Assembly: GCA_964465145.1 (NCBI GenBank)
Contig: CAYXJR010000014.1
Coordinates: 7,160-71,159, forward strand
Length of the DNA stretch: 64,000 nt
DNA from: JAUVKA01 sp964465145
GTDB taxonomy: Bacteria > Bacteroidota > Bacteroidia > Bacteroidales > UBA12481
Direction: 5' to 3'
The notes under the pieces are model-generated. The model did not search any database. It worked only from the letters and a program-made list of their open reading frames with translations, and was not told the origin of the DNA. Each line of letters starts with the position of its first letter. Within the stretch, counting starts at the first letter, position 1. Below, piece by piece: positions 36,942-44,125 of the stretch. Both the position numbers and the translations under genes were made by a program.

Positions 36942-38642
36942 TCATTTTTCCCTGCTTTGCAATCTGAATGCACCAATTCGGGTGGAGTAGCCCTTAGCGC
37001 CATCTTTTAGATAATCCCCTACATACCATATTGTTAAATCATCATCGGGATCCATAGCTGTTTGGGTATAATCTTCCCACCGGTTGGTATTGGTTTGTGC
37101 GCTCTGTCCTTCAACAAGAACTACCTCTTTCATGGTTAATAATCCCCGCATATCACCAGCCAGCCGGCCGGCAAAACGCTGTCCCGGAAAATGCTCAGCC
37201 CCTCCAAATGAATAACCAATTCCGATATTCCCAAGGGCATCCATCGCCGGACTCGCCATCCAGCGGAAATTTATATCGGGAGCATAGGTACGCTGCTGGT
37301 ACAATTCTACCTCCCCCTTCTGATCCAATCTGAATTCATACCAGCGCACACCACCTCCCCCAGCCTTGGTGGCAACTGAATGAACGGCAACAAGCGACTG
37401 CTGATCACCGATCCGGCGATAGAGTAGATTGGCCATGATCTTGTCACCTTGTGCATCTAGTCGCCGCTCAACACCAGCCTGTGGAACAGCTTCAGTTAGT
37501 TGTCCACCCCCCAGGTATTCATAAGGAGCCACATCAATTTTGACCGGCCCCTCCAGATTGGATTTTGAGGGATCCTTCCAATCGACGTGATATTTCCAAA
37601 CATAAATTCCATTATCACTTATAATTCCATTCAATTGGGATCCCCCTGTAGCCATGATAATATTCGGCGCCCCTTCCGGAGGCAACTGTTTGCCCACCAA
37701 ATCTGATGTATTAAGAAAATTTACGCTGTCAATAATTATGATTTGCTCAGTGGCATCCTCACCCTTAAGCATTTTATTTCTGTCGACAACTGCGACATGT
37801 TTTTGTATCACATTGTCGCCAGTGCTGGTTGGGGTGTAATATCCATCTGGCCAAACGGCCGGCCTGGGATAGTCGGGAAACAAGTCCCTGGTATATTCAT
37901 AGCGGTACCATGAGCCCATTGGATCCGGTCTGGTACTGACGGCATAGCACATTCCATATTGCCCTTCGGCGGGGCGCTGACCACGATAAGATTGGCGCAG
38001 TGAGTCGTTCCTGGCAGCAGCCTCTTCAGGGCTCAGCGCGGGAGGTTGATATAATAATTCGGCTGGACCGGTGTGTCCATTGATTCCGGGCTCTGCTCTT
38101 CGGAACAAAGGCATTACTAGGAGCCATCTGTCGGCTAATTGGTCATAGCGAATTACGGCATCCCCATTGTTGATTTTCTCACAAGGGCCGCCAAAACCCC
38201 GAAAGATATTGTTTGTTTCAACAGGGCCATAGAGGATTTCTCCGGTGGAGTCATATTTTGAACCTTTCTTTGTAAAAATGGCCATTCGGGAATTTACGGT
38301 TTGTACAATGTGATCAGGTCCAACTGCCAGGGAATTGTCTGAAGGATTTCTGAAAAGTGATGTTCCCTGAGGCCCTTCAAATCCCTCACCCAATCCATCA
38401 AAACTGACTAAAAGCAAAGGCGCAGGTTGAGTCCCCATTTGGGTCTGCTCAACTGAGGCTGATTTGCCATTTGTTATAGCTTTAGTATCTGAACCGATGG
38501 CATTCTGATAAAGGGATTCATAGGATTGCATGCCTATAAATTCAGGCGACTTGTCGTACCTCACTGGATGACTGACGGACACTTGACCAAAAAGCATCAA
38601 TTGATAGCCGGCTATGAAAACCAGTAAAAGGGTACTCTTCAT
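36942..38642 (-). CDS. Secreted protein of unknown function, possibly propeller-like
   Basis: From the ATG at 38642 the protein (566 residues) begins with a signal peptide (MKSTLLLVFIAGYQLMLFGQ). The rest holds repeated strands with GPDHIVQTVNSRMAIF, ADRWLLVMPLF, GNIGIGYSFGGA and WEDYTQTAMDPDDDLTIWYV. Phrases such as NPSDNSLAVGPDH and WMASPAMDALG resemble secreted beta-propeller proteins that bind surfaces. No catalytic motif or T9SS C-terminal domain was recognised. Upstream starts (38732) add residues that spoil the signal peptide. It may be a partner of the neighbouring C10 peptidase, but spacing (over 200 bases) suggests separate transcripts. Confidence 0.65.
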   Translation of the reverse strand: MKSTLLLVFIAGYQLMLFGQVSVSHPVRYDKSPEFIGMQSYESLYQNAIGSDTKAITNGKSASVEQTQMGTQPAPLLLVSFDGLGEGFEGPQGTSLFRNPSDNSLAVGPDHIVQTVNSRMAIFTKKGSKYDSTGEILYGPVETNNIFRGFGGPCEKINNGDAVIRYDQLADRWLLVMPLFRRAEPGINGHTGPAELLYQPPALSPEEAAARNDSLRQSYRGQRPAEGQYGMCYAVSTRPDPMGSWYRYEYTRDLFPDYPRPAVWPDGYYTPTSTGDNVIQKHVAVVDRNKMLKGEDATEQIIIIDSVNFLNTSDLVGKQLPPEGAPNIIMATGGSQLNGIISDNGIYVWKYHVDWKDPSKSNLEGPVKIDVAPYEYLGGGQLTEAVPQAGVERRLDAQGDKIMANLLYRRIGDQQSLVAVHSVATKAGGGGVRWYEFRLDQKGEVELYQQRTYAPDINFRWMASPAMDALGNIGIGYSFGGAEHFPGQRFAGRLAGDMRGLLTMKEVVLVEGQSAQTNTNRWEDYTQTAMDPDDDLTIWYVGDYLKDGAKGYSTRIGAFRLQSREK

Positions 38643-38839
38643 TGATGTAAAGTAGTTATTGAAGTCCATTGCTAAGCTCAGTTTGCTGCAAGATAATGAA
38701 TTGATCATAAAACACCCTGTAATTACACTCAACCTAATGAAGCTATTACTATTAATTCATTCAAACAGGTATTGGCTGTCCATTTGCACCATAATTCTAA
38801 TTAAGCTCCTAAAAAGTTGATGAAAATTTTAAAATAGGG

Positions 38840-39025
38840 GTGCTTATTCAGGAAGACAGGAAACAACTGAACCTGACACAGGAAGAACTCGCGTTGAAAT
38901 GTGGTACAACCAAGAACTACATTTCAAGGATTGAGAACAATGCCAGCGACATTCGCCTTTCGACACTTATGAGGATTATTCGTGAAGGTTTAGGTGGTCA
39001 TCTAAAATTGAGCCTCGAGCTTTAG
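38840..39025 (+). pseudogene. Truncated HigA-type XRE antitoxin
   Basis: The 61 residues starting at a GTG are a nearly complete helix-turn-helix domain (LNLTQEELALKCGTTKNYIS, then RIENNASDIRLSTLMRIIRE) and end as such antitoxins do (GGHLKLSLEL). Family members have about 100 residues with a 40-residue N-terminal part and follow a HigB/RelE toxin gene. Here the frame is open only back to 38813 and no toxin gene precedes it. It is similar in sequence to the complete antitoxin at 43636–43929 (both have a GV+L/M-L/I-x-E-x-R entry and TKxxYISRIE). It is probably a leftover of an earlier toxin–antitoxin module. Confidence 0.65.
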
Positions 39026-39044
39026 TGCTTAATTTTAATGAGTT

Positions 39045-39281
39045 ATGGTGAACCCAATTTTACCTCGTACAGTCGGTGATCTGATCATGATATTGGAATC
39101 ACTCCCCCAAGATTTACCGATCCTGGTCAGCGGTTATGAGAGTGGTATCGAACCATCACCCCAAAATTATGATCCATTTTGTCACAAATATTATGGCTCA
39201 GATAGACATTCCGGACCTAATGAGCACCTAACTCCTGTGTCAGAAGCTATACTGAGATCACTCTGGATTACAGAAGATTAA
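39045..39281 (+). CDS. Small protein of unknown function downstream of the antitoxin remnant
   Basis: The 78 residues begin MVNPILPRTVGDLIMILESL and go on with PQDLPILVSGYESG. Small Bacteroidota proteins with a similar start (DLPVLVxGYExG) are often found beside toxin–antitoxin genes; their role is unknown. The second half here is polar and less like the family, so the gene may be decaying. Part of it (39148–39196) is repeated, out of frame, at 43962–44008 behind the second HigA-type gene. Confidence 0.45.
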   Translation: MVNPILPRTVGDLIMILESLPQDLPILVSGYESGIEPSPQNYDPFCHKYYGSDRHSGPNEHLTPVSEAILRSLWITED

Positions 39282-39483
39282 TGTTCGGAAAGTATAGCTC
39301 AAGAAACTCCGGAATTTATTGCCTTTTTGAGCCGGATTGTCTAGTTACTGCTGGAATATCTACCTAAGGCTAACTGACACCAAAAGAGAAAATTTGAATA
39401 TCCGATAAAAAGCCTGTAAAGATACTATTCCACTGCTGTAACCGTTTTTTTAAAATCTTAACCTCCAAAACAATTGAGCCGAG

Positions 39484-40728
39484 ATGAAACAGCAAATTAT
39501 CGAGAGTATCAACGATCCAGACAAACTGGAGAATTTGTACCGTCAGGATCAACGGGATTTTGAAAAGTGTTTTTCCGAAATCTCCGGCGACTATGATACT
39601 TCCCTGGTCAGATTCTGGAAAATCCGCCTGGCCCCGAAAGGGACAGCAGTAAGGACAGGGTCTCAGCTCCTGGACCTGTTTGAGGTGCTTGCCCTTGCCC
39701 TATTCACCGCTATCCTGGTTTTAATTCCGGCCGTATTTACTAGAGTCGACCGGGAGTCCTTTTATCTCAGGGATATAGCACTCATTGCATTTAACGGGCT
39801 CATCCTTTATTCCTTCAGGCTCAACAAAGTTTCCGGTTTAAAAAAAGCAATGCCGTACGGAGCCGTTTTGATTGCCTTAGGGCTATATATAAACCTGTTG
39901 CCAACGAGCCCAAGTGATTCGATTCTGATAGCCATTTTGCATGTTCCGCTGATGCTGTGGTGCTTCTTCGGATTAACCTATGTACAGTTCAACTACCGAA
40001 ACTTGACGGGCCGGATGGATTTTATCCGATTCAATGGCGAGTTGATTATCATGACTGGATTGATCCTGCTGGCAGGAGGAGTGCTCACAGTCGTCACACT
40101 GGGTTTGTTCAACGTAATCGGAATGAACATTATGAAGTTTTATACAGATTTTATTGCCATCCCAGGCGGCGTTGCAGCGCCGGTAATTGCGTATTACCTG
40201 ATCCGGACCTATCCCGGTATCACCAGTAAAATTGCCCCGGTCATCGCACGGGTTTTCACCCCGGTAGTTCTGGTAACACTGACTGTTTATCTGGTTTCGC
40301 TCCTCTTTTCAAACAGCAGCATCCTGGAGAACCGGGAACTGCTGATCATTTTCAATGTGATGCTCCTGGGGGTACTAACCCTGATCATATTTTCCATTTC
40401 CGAGATCAACAAAGAAAAATCCGGCAAGAATAACCTGTTGGCATTATTTCTCCTGGCGGTTCTGGCCATTGTCATTAACTCCATTGCATTAATAGCCATC
40501 ATTTCGAGAGTATCTGAAGGATTAACCCCTAACCGCACCGTCGTTTTAATCACCAACATCCTGGTTTTCCTGAACCTGATAATAATAGCCGGAAAACTAT
40601 ATCGCTCTTGTTTTAGAGGCGCCCCCATGGAAATCATTGAAAAATCGGTCGCAGGGTACCTTACGGTTTATGCTGTTTGGACCGTAATAGCGGTATTTGT
40701 TTTCCCGGTAGTATTTGGATTCCGGTAG
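39484..40728 (+). CDS. Multi-pass membrane protein, DUF4153-like
   Basis: The 414 residues have a polar N-terminal 60 residues and then about 10–11 hydrophobic segments. The stretch IISRVSEGLTPNRTVVLITN near the C-terminus resembles the conserved end of DUF4153 proteins (xYGLTPNR), a family of unknown function. The assignment is tentative. It stands ahead of a small lipoprotein gene (91 bases apart), possibly one transcript. No transport motif is seen. It sits in the accessory stretch between two toxin–antitoxin loci. Confidence 0.6.
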   Translation: MKQQIIESINDPDKLENLYRQDQRDFEKCFSEISGDYDTSLVRFWKIRLAPKGTAVRTGSQLLDLFEVLALALFTAILVLIPAVFTRVDRESFYLRDIALIAFNGLILYSFRLNKVSGLKKAMPYGAVLIALGLYINLLPTSPSDSILIAILHVPLMLWCFFGLTYVQFNYRNLTGRMDFIRFNGELIIMTGLILLAGGVLTVVTLGLFNVIGMNIMKFYTDFIAIPGGVAAPVIAYYLIRTYPGITSKIAPVIARVFTPVVLVTLTVYLVSLLFSNSSILENRELLIIFNVMLLGVLTLIIFSISEINKEKSGKNNLLALFLLAVLAIVINSIALIAIISRVSEGLTPNRTVVLITNILVFLNLIIIAGKLYRSCFRGAPMEIIEKSVAGYLTVYAVWTVIAVFVFPVVFGFR

Positions 40729-40818
40729 TTATCTGGAAAAAACGCTCCGAATAACCAGCGCTTGTTAACCATTTCTTTCTTTTGTAACTTGGATCATCTG
40801 ATCAATCCGTACCCCGCC

Positions 40819-41172
40819 ATGAGAAGTGTTGTCTGCTCCATCCTGGTTTTCCTGGTCCTGCTTACAGGTGGCTGTAACAAGGATAAACTGCCCATGCCAA
40901 GCGTCCGGTTCAAGAATATAATGATTGATCATTACGAATTCCCTTACGGATTGATATTTGGGGATGCCGAGTATGAAGGCAGTCTCGGTTACATGGAAAT
41001 CACCCCGTATATAGAAACCAATCCGGGTACATATTCAATCTTGGCAAGGAGGGTGGATGGCGAATGGATAACCATATCAGAAGGCAAGTTTACCATATGG
41101 GCGGGCCTAAGCTATACCATCTTGATATTTGGCACCATTGAAAGATTCTCCTTCCAGTTGAACGAAGATTAG
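40819..41172 (+). CDS. Small lipoprotein of unknown function
   Basis: From the ATG at 40819 the 117 residues begin MRSVVCSILVFLVLLTGGC, a clear lipoprotein signal with the lipobox LTGGC. The mature part has alternating strands (GSLGYMEITPYIETNPGTYS, GKFTIWAGLSYTILIFG) and could be an immunoglobulin-like beta sandwich. The earlier ATG at 40762 would add 19 residues in front of the signal peptide and is unlikely. No family is recognised. It may be co-transcribed with the membrane protein gene upstream. Confidence 0.6.
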   Translation: MRSVVCSILVFLVLLTGGCNKDKLPMPSVRFKNIMIDHYEFPYGLIFGDAEYEGSLGYMEITPYIETNPGTYSILARRVDGEWITISEGKFTIWAGLSYTILIFGTIERFSFQLNED

Positions 41173-41238
41173 CTGATCCGGGTTTATTTGAACATTTACC
41201 TCATACATTGGAAAAAACGGTGAAAGTAACAATGCGAA

Positions 41239-41260
41239 GCCGGTTTAAATTGACCACCTG
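41239..41260. repeat. Possible IS21-type end-repeat fragment
   Basis: On the minus strand the bases read CAGGTGGTCAATTTAAACCG followed by GC. Many Bacteroidota IS21-type elements carry several copies of a GTGGTCAATTTxAACCGG-like repeat near their ends. No transposase or second repeat is seen, so at most a scar remains. It lies in the 130-base gap between the lipoprotein gene and hipA. Confidence 0.3.
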
Positions 41261-41302
41261 AAAAGTAAGTCTTACCAAGTTGGGTTAAACTTAACCAGTG
41301 GT

Positions 41303-42595
41303 CTAGATTATAGGGAGTATTATAGCCCGTGCAAAAGCATTTTTCTTCCGGTCCATTTCAGTGTTACTGATCCCATATTTTTTTGCAACCATTCTCCAGT
41401 TTATTACCATGGAAGAAACTTCCTTTATTATTTCAATTGCTCTTTCTTTTGATAGCCTGAAATAATCCCTAACAGATAAAGCTAAAAGCAAATTCAATGA
41501 ATTATCATTCTCAGAAATATTCAAACTTAAACCGGAACCGGTTTCGACTGGATTAATATCATAGGCAGGGGAAAGAATCCATCCTCTTGGTGTAAGAATA
41601 AATCCATGATTGCGTAAATGATCATCGGTATTTGAAACACAAATGCTGAAAACGATCCTTCGCCATAATTGCTCCAGGTTAGGATCAACATTTGCTCCGT
41701 TAGAAGTAATAAAATCAACCAGGTCAAGATAACTCACTCCGTCATTGTGATCTTGTCCATCATTATAGCCCAGCAAAGTCATGGCTGATGCGAAATGGAT
41801 TCTTTCACCGCTTCTGTTTCTGTCAAAACGTTTGGTGAGGAATGTATGATGTTTGCTCGAAAACTTTCTGGCTTGACAATCAGCCATATTGATCCCTACT
41901 GCCTTGGCCAATTCGGAAGTGGCTGCTTCCCATCCACCGATGTCAGTATTATCTGTACGACTTGGAAATTTTGCAATCCATAGTTGCTTGTCTGAATCCA
42001 ACACGCTTGCCTTTGGCCGGGCACCTCCTAAAGATGACCCGGGGGCCACTAACATGCTGAGCCAATTCAGATACTGCGGATCGTTTACCACATCATCCTC
42101 TTCCAGCCGTAAACTAATCTCCTCCAATTCTCGAATGGATGTCCAGGGCGGGGTGGCCATCTGTCGGTTATCATTAAAAAAATGACCTCCTATGTCCAGC
42201 TTGAACCTCAATGCTCCCATGCGATGGCCATCATATACTCCGAGCAAATAATCGGTCTCAAAGAGTGTTTGTTCGGATCGTTGCTCAAATCGGGCAAGAG
42301 CTGATTCACGTCGTCGCATTAGTATACGCCCCCACCGATCCGGTGAAGAGTCAAGGAAAAGGCCAAAATTCGGTTTATTGTCATGAAGGTAGTGCAATCC
42401 GGCGTAAAGTTCCAGATCAGGATCTAGTACTTGGGCATATTTAGATTTTATCCAACTCTCTTCATATCCAAATGAAAAAACCTCCTTCCCCCTGAGCAAT
42501 TCCGAATGTAAAGTCCCCATCAGAATAGGTTCAGTCATTCCTTCCCAATGTGCGCAAACAAAAATTTCCCGTTTTGTTAAATTCTTTTTCATCAT
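41303..42595 (-). CDS. hipA: HipA-type serine/threonine kinase toxin
   Basis: HipA kinases phosphorylate a cytosolic target (glutamyl-tRNA synthetase in E. coli) and arrest growth until balanced by HipB. The 430 residues contain the N-terminal HipA domain (NFGLFLDSSPDRWGRILM), the glycine-rich loop APGSSLGGARPKAS, the catalytic loop ICVSNTDDHLRNHGF and the metal-binding SPAYDINP. All kinase motifs look intact. The start ATG overlaps the hipB stop (ATGA), so toxin and antitoxin are translationally coupled. The target here cannot be told. Confidence 0.93.
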   Translation of the reverse strand: MMKKNLTKREIFVCAHWEGMTEPILMGTLHSELLRGKEVFSFGYEESWIKSKYAQVLDPDLELYAGLHYLHDNKPNFGLFLDSSPDRWGRILMRRRESALARFEQRSEQTLFETDYLLGVYDGHRMGALRFKLDIGGHFFNDNRQMATPPWTSIRELEEISLRLEEDDVVNDPQYLNWLSMLVAPGSSLGGARPKASVLDSDKQLWIAKFPSRTDNTDIGGWEAATSELAKAVGINMADCQARKFSSKHHTFLTKRFDRNRSGERIHFASAMTLLGYNDGQDHNDGVSYLDLVDFITSNGANVDPNLEQLWRRIVFSICVSNTDDHLRNHGFILTPRGWILSPAYDINPVETGSGLSLNISENDNSLNLLLALSVRDYFRLSKERAIEIIKEVSSMVINWRMVAKKYGISNTEMDRKKNAFARAIILPII

Positions 42596-42912
42596 TTGTC
42601 ATTTCTTTTCGGAGCTCTTTCTTTGATGGTCAGTTTAGCATCCTGTAATTTGCGACCCAATTCATCATCTTTGGCCAGTTGCAAAAAATCCTTTTCAAGC
42701 CCAAGCACCTTGAGAACGTTCAGGTAGTGACCGACTCCAACACCAGGGTATCCCTTTTCTATTTTTATCAGGGTTGAGCGTCCCATACCAGCACGTTCAG
42801 CAACTTGTTCACTACTAAGTTTTCGCCTTAATCGGGCCAGCTTGATATTCTCCCCGAATTCTGTAAGAATCTTCTGGGTCTTTGGTAATAGTACAGAACT
42901 TTTATTTGCCAT
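42592..42912 (-). CDS. hipB: HipB-type XRE antitoxin
   Basis: The 106 residues contain a helix-turn-helix (SSEQVAERAGMGRSTLIKIE, about 33–52) preceded by FGENIKLARLRRKL. HipB binds HipA and represses the operon through paired sites. It lies directly upstream of hipA with a 4-base overlap. The lysine-rich C-terminal tail (KLTIKERAPKRNDK) could contact HipA or be a protease handle. A symmetric site at the promoter (42916–42931) supports autoregulation. Confidence 0.9.
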   Translation of the reverse strand: MANKSSVLLPKTQKILTEFGENIKLARLRRKLSSEQVAERAGMGRSTLIKIEKGYPGVGVGHYLNVLKVLGLEKDFLQLAKDDELGRKLQDAKLTIKERAPKRNDK

Positions 42913-42915
42913 AAC

Positions 42916-42938
42916 GTATCATTATTGATACAAATATA
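42916..42938 (-). promoter_or_regulatory. hipBA promoter and operator
   Basis: A perfect inverted repeat GTATCA–N4–TGATAC (42916–42931) lies 3 bases upstream of the hipB start. Touching it, on the minus strand, is TATATTTG (42938 to 42931), an exact TAnnTTTG -7 element. Transcription would start within or beside the repeat. A HipB dimer bound there would block its own promoter. E. coli HipB operators are also short inverted repeats, but with different half-sites. Confidence 0.7.
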
Positions 42939-43266
42939 TGCTATTTTGTTTTAATATTAAAACATTATCTAACGGAAATAATAACATTCTGCTTACACTG
43001 AATAGACAATCTTCCAAACAGGCAACCCAATCTGTCGATACATAGGATTTAATGTATTCAAAATGTGCGCATTCACGTGATTTATCCTCCATTATCCCTG
43101 TTTATCATTATGTCTGGTGTGGAACCTGACGTTTTTTCGAATCTTTTTCCGTTTGATACCCCCGGTAAATTTCTTCTCTGATCCGGCAGCCGATTCTAAG
43201 TATAGGGTAGTCTGCTTGTTCAAACGCGATCTTATGAAAATTGAATTATGTCACCTTGTTATAGTA
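42939..43266. other. Intergenic stretch between the HipBA and HigBA loci
   Basis: No gene, RNA or clear repeat could be supported in these 328 bases. A minus-strand frame at about 43110–43250 is open for some 45 codons and reads like protein (AFEQADYPILRIGCRIREEI) but has no start and no recognised relatives. It could be a gene scar. Confidence 0.4.
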
Positions 43267-43285
43267 AACTAATTAGTTAACTTTG
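43267..43285 (+). promoter_or_regulatory. higBA promoter with palindromic operator
   Basis: AACTAATTAGTT (43267–43278) is a perfect 12-base palindrome and runs directly into TAACTTTG (43278–43285), an exact -7 element. The toxin ATG lies at 43290, only 4 bases further. The message would therefore start at or next to the start codon and be leaderless. The palindrome position suits repression by the HigA-type antitoxin. Confidence 0.6.
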
Positions 43286-43289
43286 TGCG

Positions 43290-43634
43290 ATGGTTAGAAA
43301 GGTGGTTTTATATAAGGACAACTTCAGGGAGTTTTATAAGGCCCAGGACAACAAGGTTCAAGAGAAAATTGAATATGTCTTGGACCTGGTTCGATTTGAG
43401 AAGCAAGTGCCCGTTAAGTTCTTTAAATATCTTGATAACACAAACGGCATTTATGAGATTCGTGTGCAAACCACGTTTAAGAAAATAAGGATCTTGTGTT
43501 TTCTGGATCAGGGAGAATTGGTGGTATTGACTAACTGCTTTTTAAAGAAAACGAAGAAAACCCCGCTGAAGGAGATTGAAAAGGCGGAAAGATTAAAGAA
43601 AGAATATTTGAATGAAAAATATGGAGGGAAATAA
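43290..43634 (+). CDS. higB: HigB/RelE-type toxin (Gp49-like family)
   Basis: The 114-residue protein belongs to the RelE superfamily of ribosome-dependent mRNA endonucleases, in the Gp49/HigB-like branch: FREFYKAQDNKVQEKIEYVL, then PVKFFKYLDNTNGIYEIRVQ, KKIRILCFLDQGELVVLTNC and a lysine-rich C-terminus. The order toxin then antitoxin is that of HigBA. Length and conserved ends suggest an intact gene. The likely leaderless start (see 43267–43285) is unusual. Confidence 0.88.
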   Translation: MVRKVVLYKDNFREFYKAQDNKVQEKIEYVLDLVRFEKQVPVKFFKYLDNTNGIYEIRVQTTFKKIRILCFLDQGELVVLTNCFLKKTKKTPLKEIEKAERLKKEYLNEKYGGK

Positions 43635-43635
43635 A

Positions 43636-43929
43636 ATGAAGAATGTCACAGATTTCGAAGAAATCCTTAAAGAAAAATATGGAGAGAAGGGGTCATCGGC
43701 CCGGGGTAAATTCGATGCCGATTCGCTGGCGTTCAGACTGGGTGTTATGTTGAAAGAGGCACGGCAGGAAGCGCAGATTACACAGAAACAACTCGCTGAA
43801 AAAACCGGTACCAAGAAAAGCTACATATCACGGATTGAAAGAGGCCAAAGTGATATTCAGATATCAACCTACTACAAGTTGATAGAGGTTGGATTAGGGA
43901 AGCAATTGAATATTTCAATAGGATCATAG
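43636..43929 (+). CDS. higA: HigA-type XRE antitoxin
   Basis: From the ATG at 43636, one base after the toxin stop, the 97 residues start MKNVTDFEEILKEKYGEKGS and end with a helix-turn-helix domain (ITQKQLAEKTGTKKSYISRI) and GLGKQLNISIGS. This is the complete layout of antitoxins that pair with Gp49-like toxins. An ATG at 43612 overlapping the toxin gene is possible. The N-terminal 40 residues, missing in the remnant at 38840, presumably bind the toxin. Confidence 0.88.
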   Translation: MKNVTDFEEILKEKYGEKGSSARGKFDADSLAFRLGVMLKEARQEAQITQKQLAEKTGTKKSYISRIERGQSDIQISTYYKLIEVGLGKQLNISIGS

Positions 43930-43945
43930 ATTAAAGAAACAACCC

Positions 43946-43969
43946 GCACTCCATTCTGGACTCGAACCA
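43946..43969 (-). repeat. Partial copy of the tRNA-Asn 3' end (att-like site)
   Basis: These 24 bases match 47127–47150, the T-arm and 3' acceptor strand of the intact tRNA-Asn, at 22 positions and in the same orientation. tRNA 3' ends are the usual target of tyrosine integrases; the far end of an integrated element carries just such a copy. The element would span about 43.95–47.13 kb. No integrase gene remains within it. Confidence 0.75.
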
Positions 43970-44008
43970 CCACCCCAAACCTGATCCATTATGTCACAAA
44001 TAGAATGG
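43962..44008. repeat. Second copy of a segment found at 39148–39196
   Basis: The segment starting TCGAACCA and ending near AATGG aligns with 39148–39196 over almost 50 bases with few changes and a 2-base gap. The first copy is inside the small gene behind the truncated antitoxin. The second lies behind the intact HigA-type gene, out of frame and interrupted. Both antitoxin loci thus shared the same downstream gene. The tRNA-like copy and this segment meet at TCGAACCA, common to both. Confidence 0.6.
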
Positions 44009-44125
44009 ATCAATGGGGGGGGACATTAGAAGCAACCGCTACACCACATAGCACAATAGATTAGGATATTATGTCACAACTTCATATCTTAACGGGTTGT
44101 CTGTCAAACCTAAGCGATTAACAAA

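Noticed and set aside
43110..43250. Minus-strand open stretch of about 45 codons that reads like protein
   Set aside because: No start codon, stops at both ends and no recognised relatives; it may be a scar but cannot be supported as a gene.
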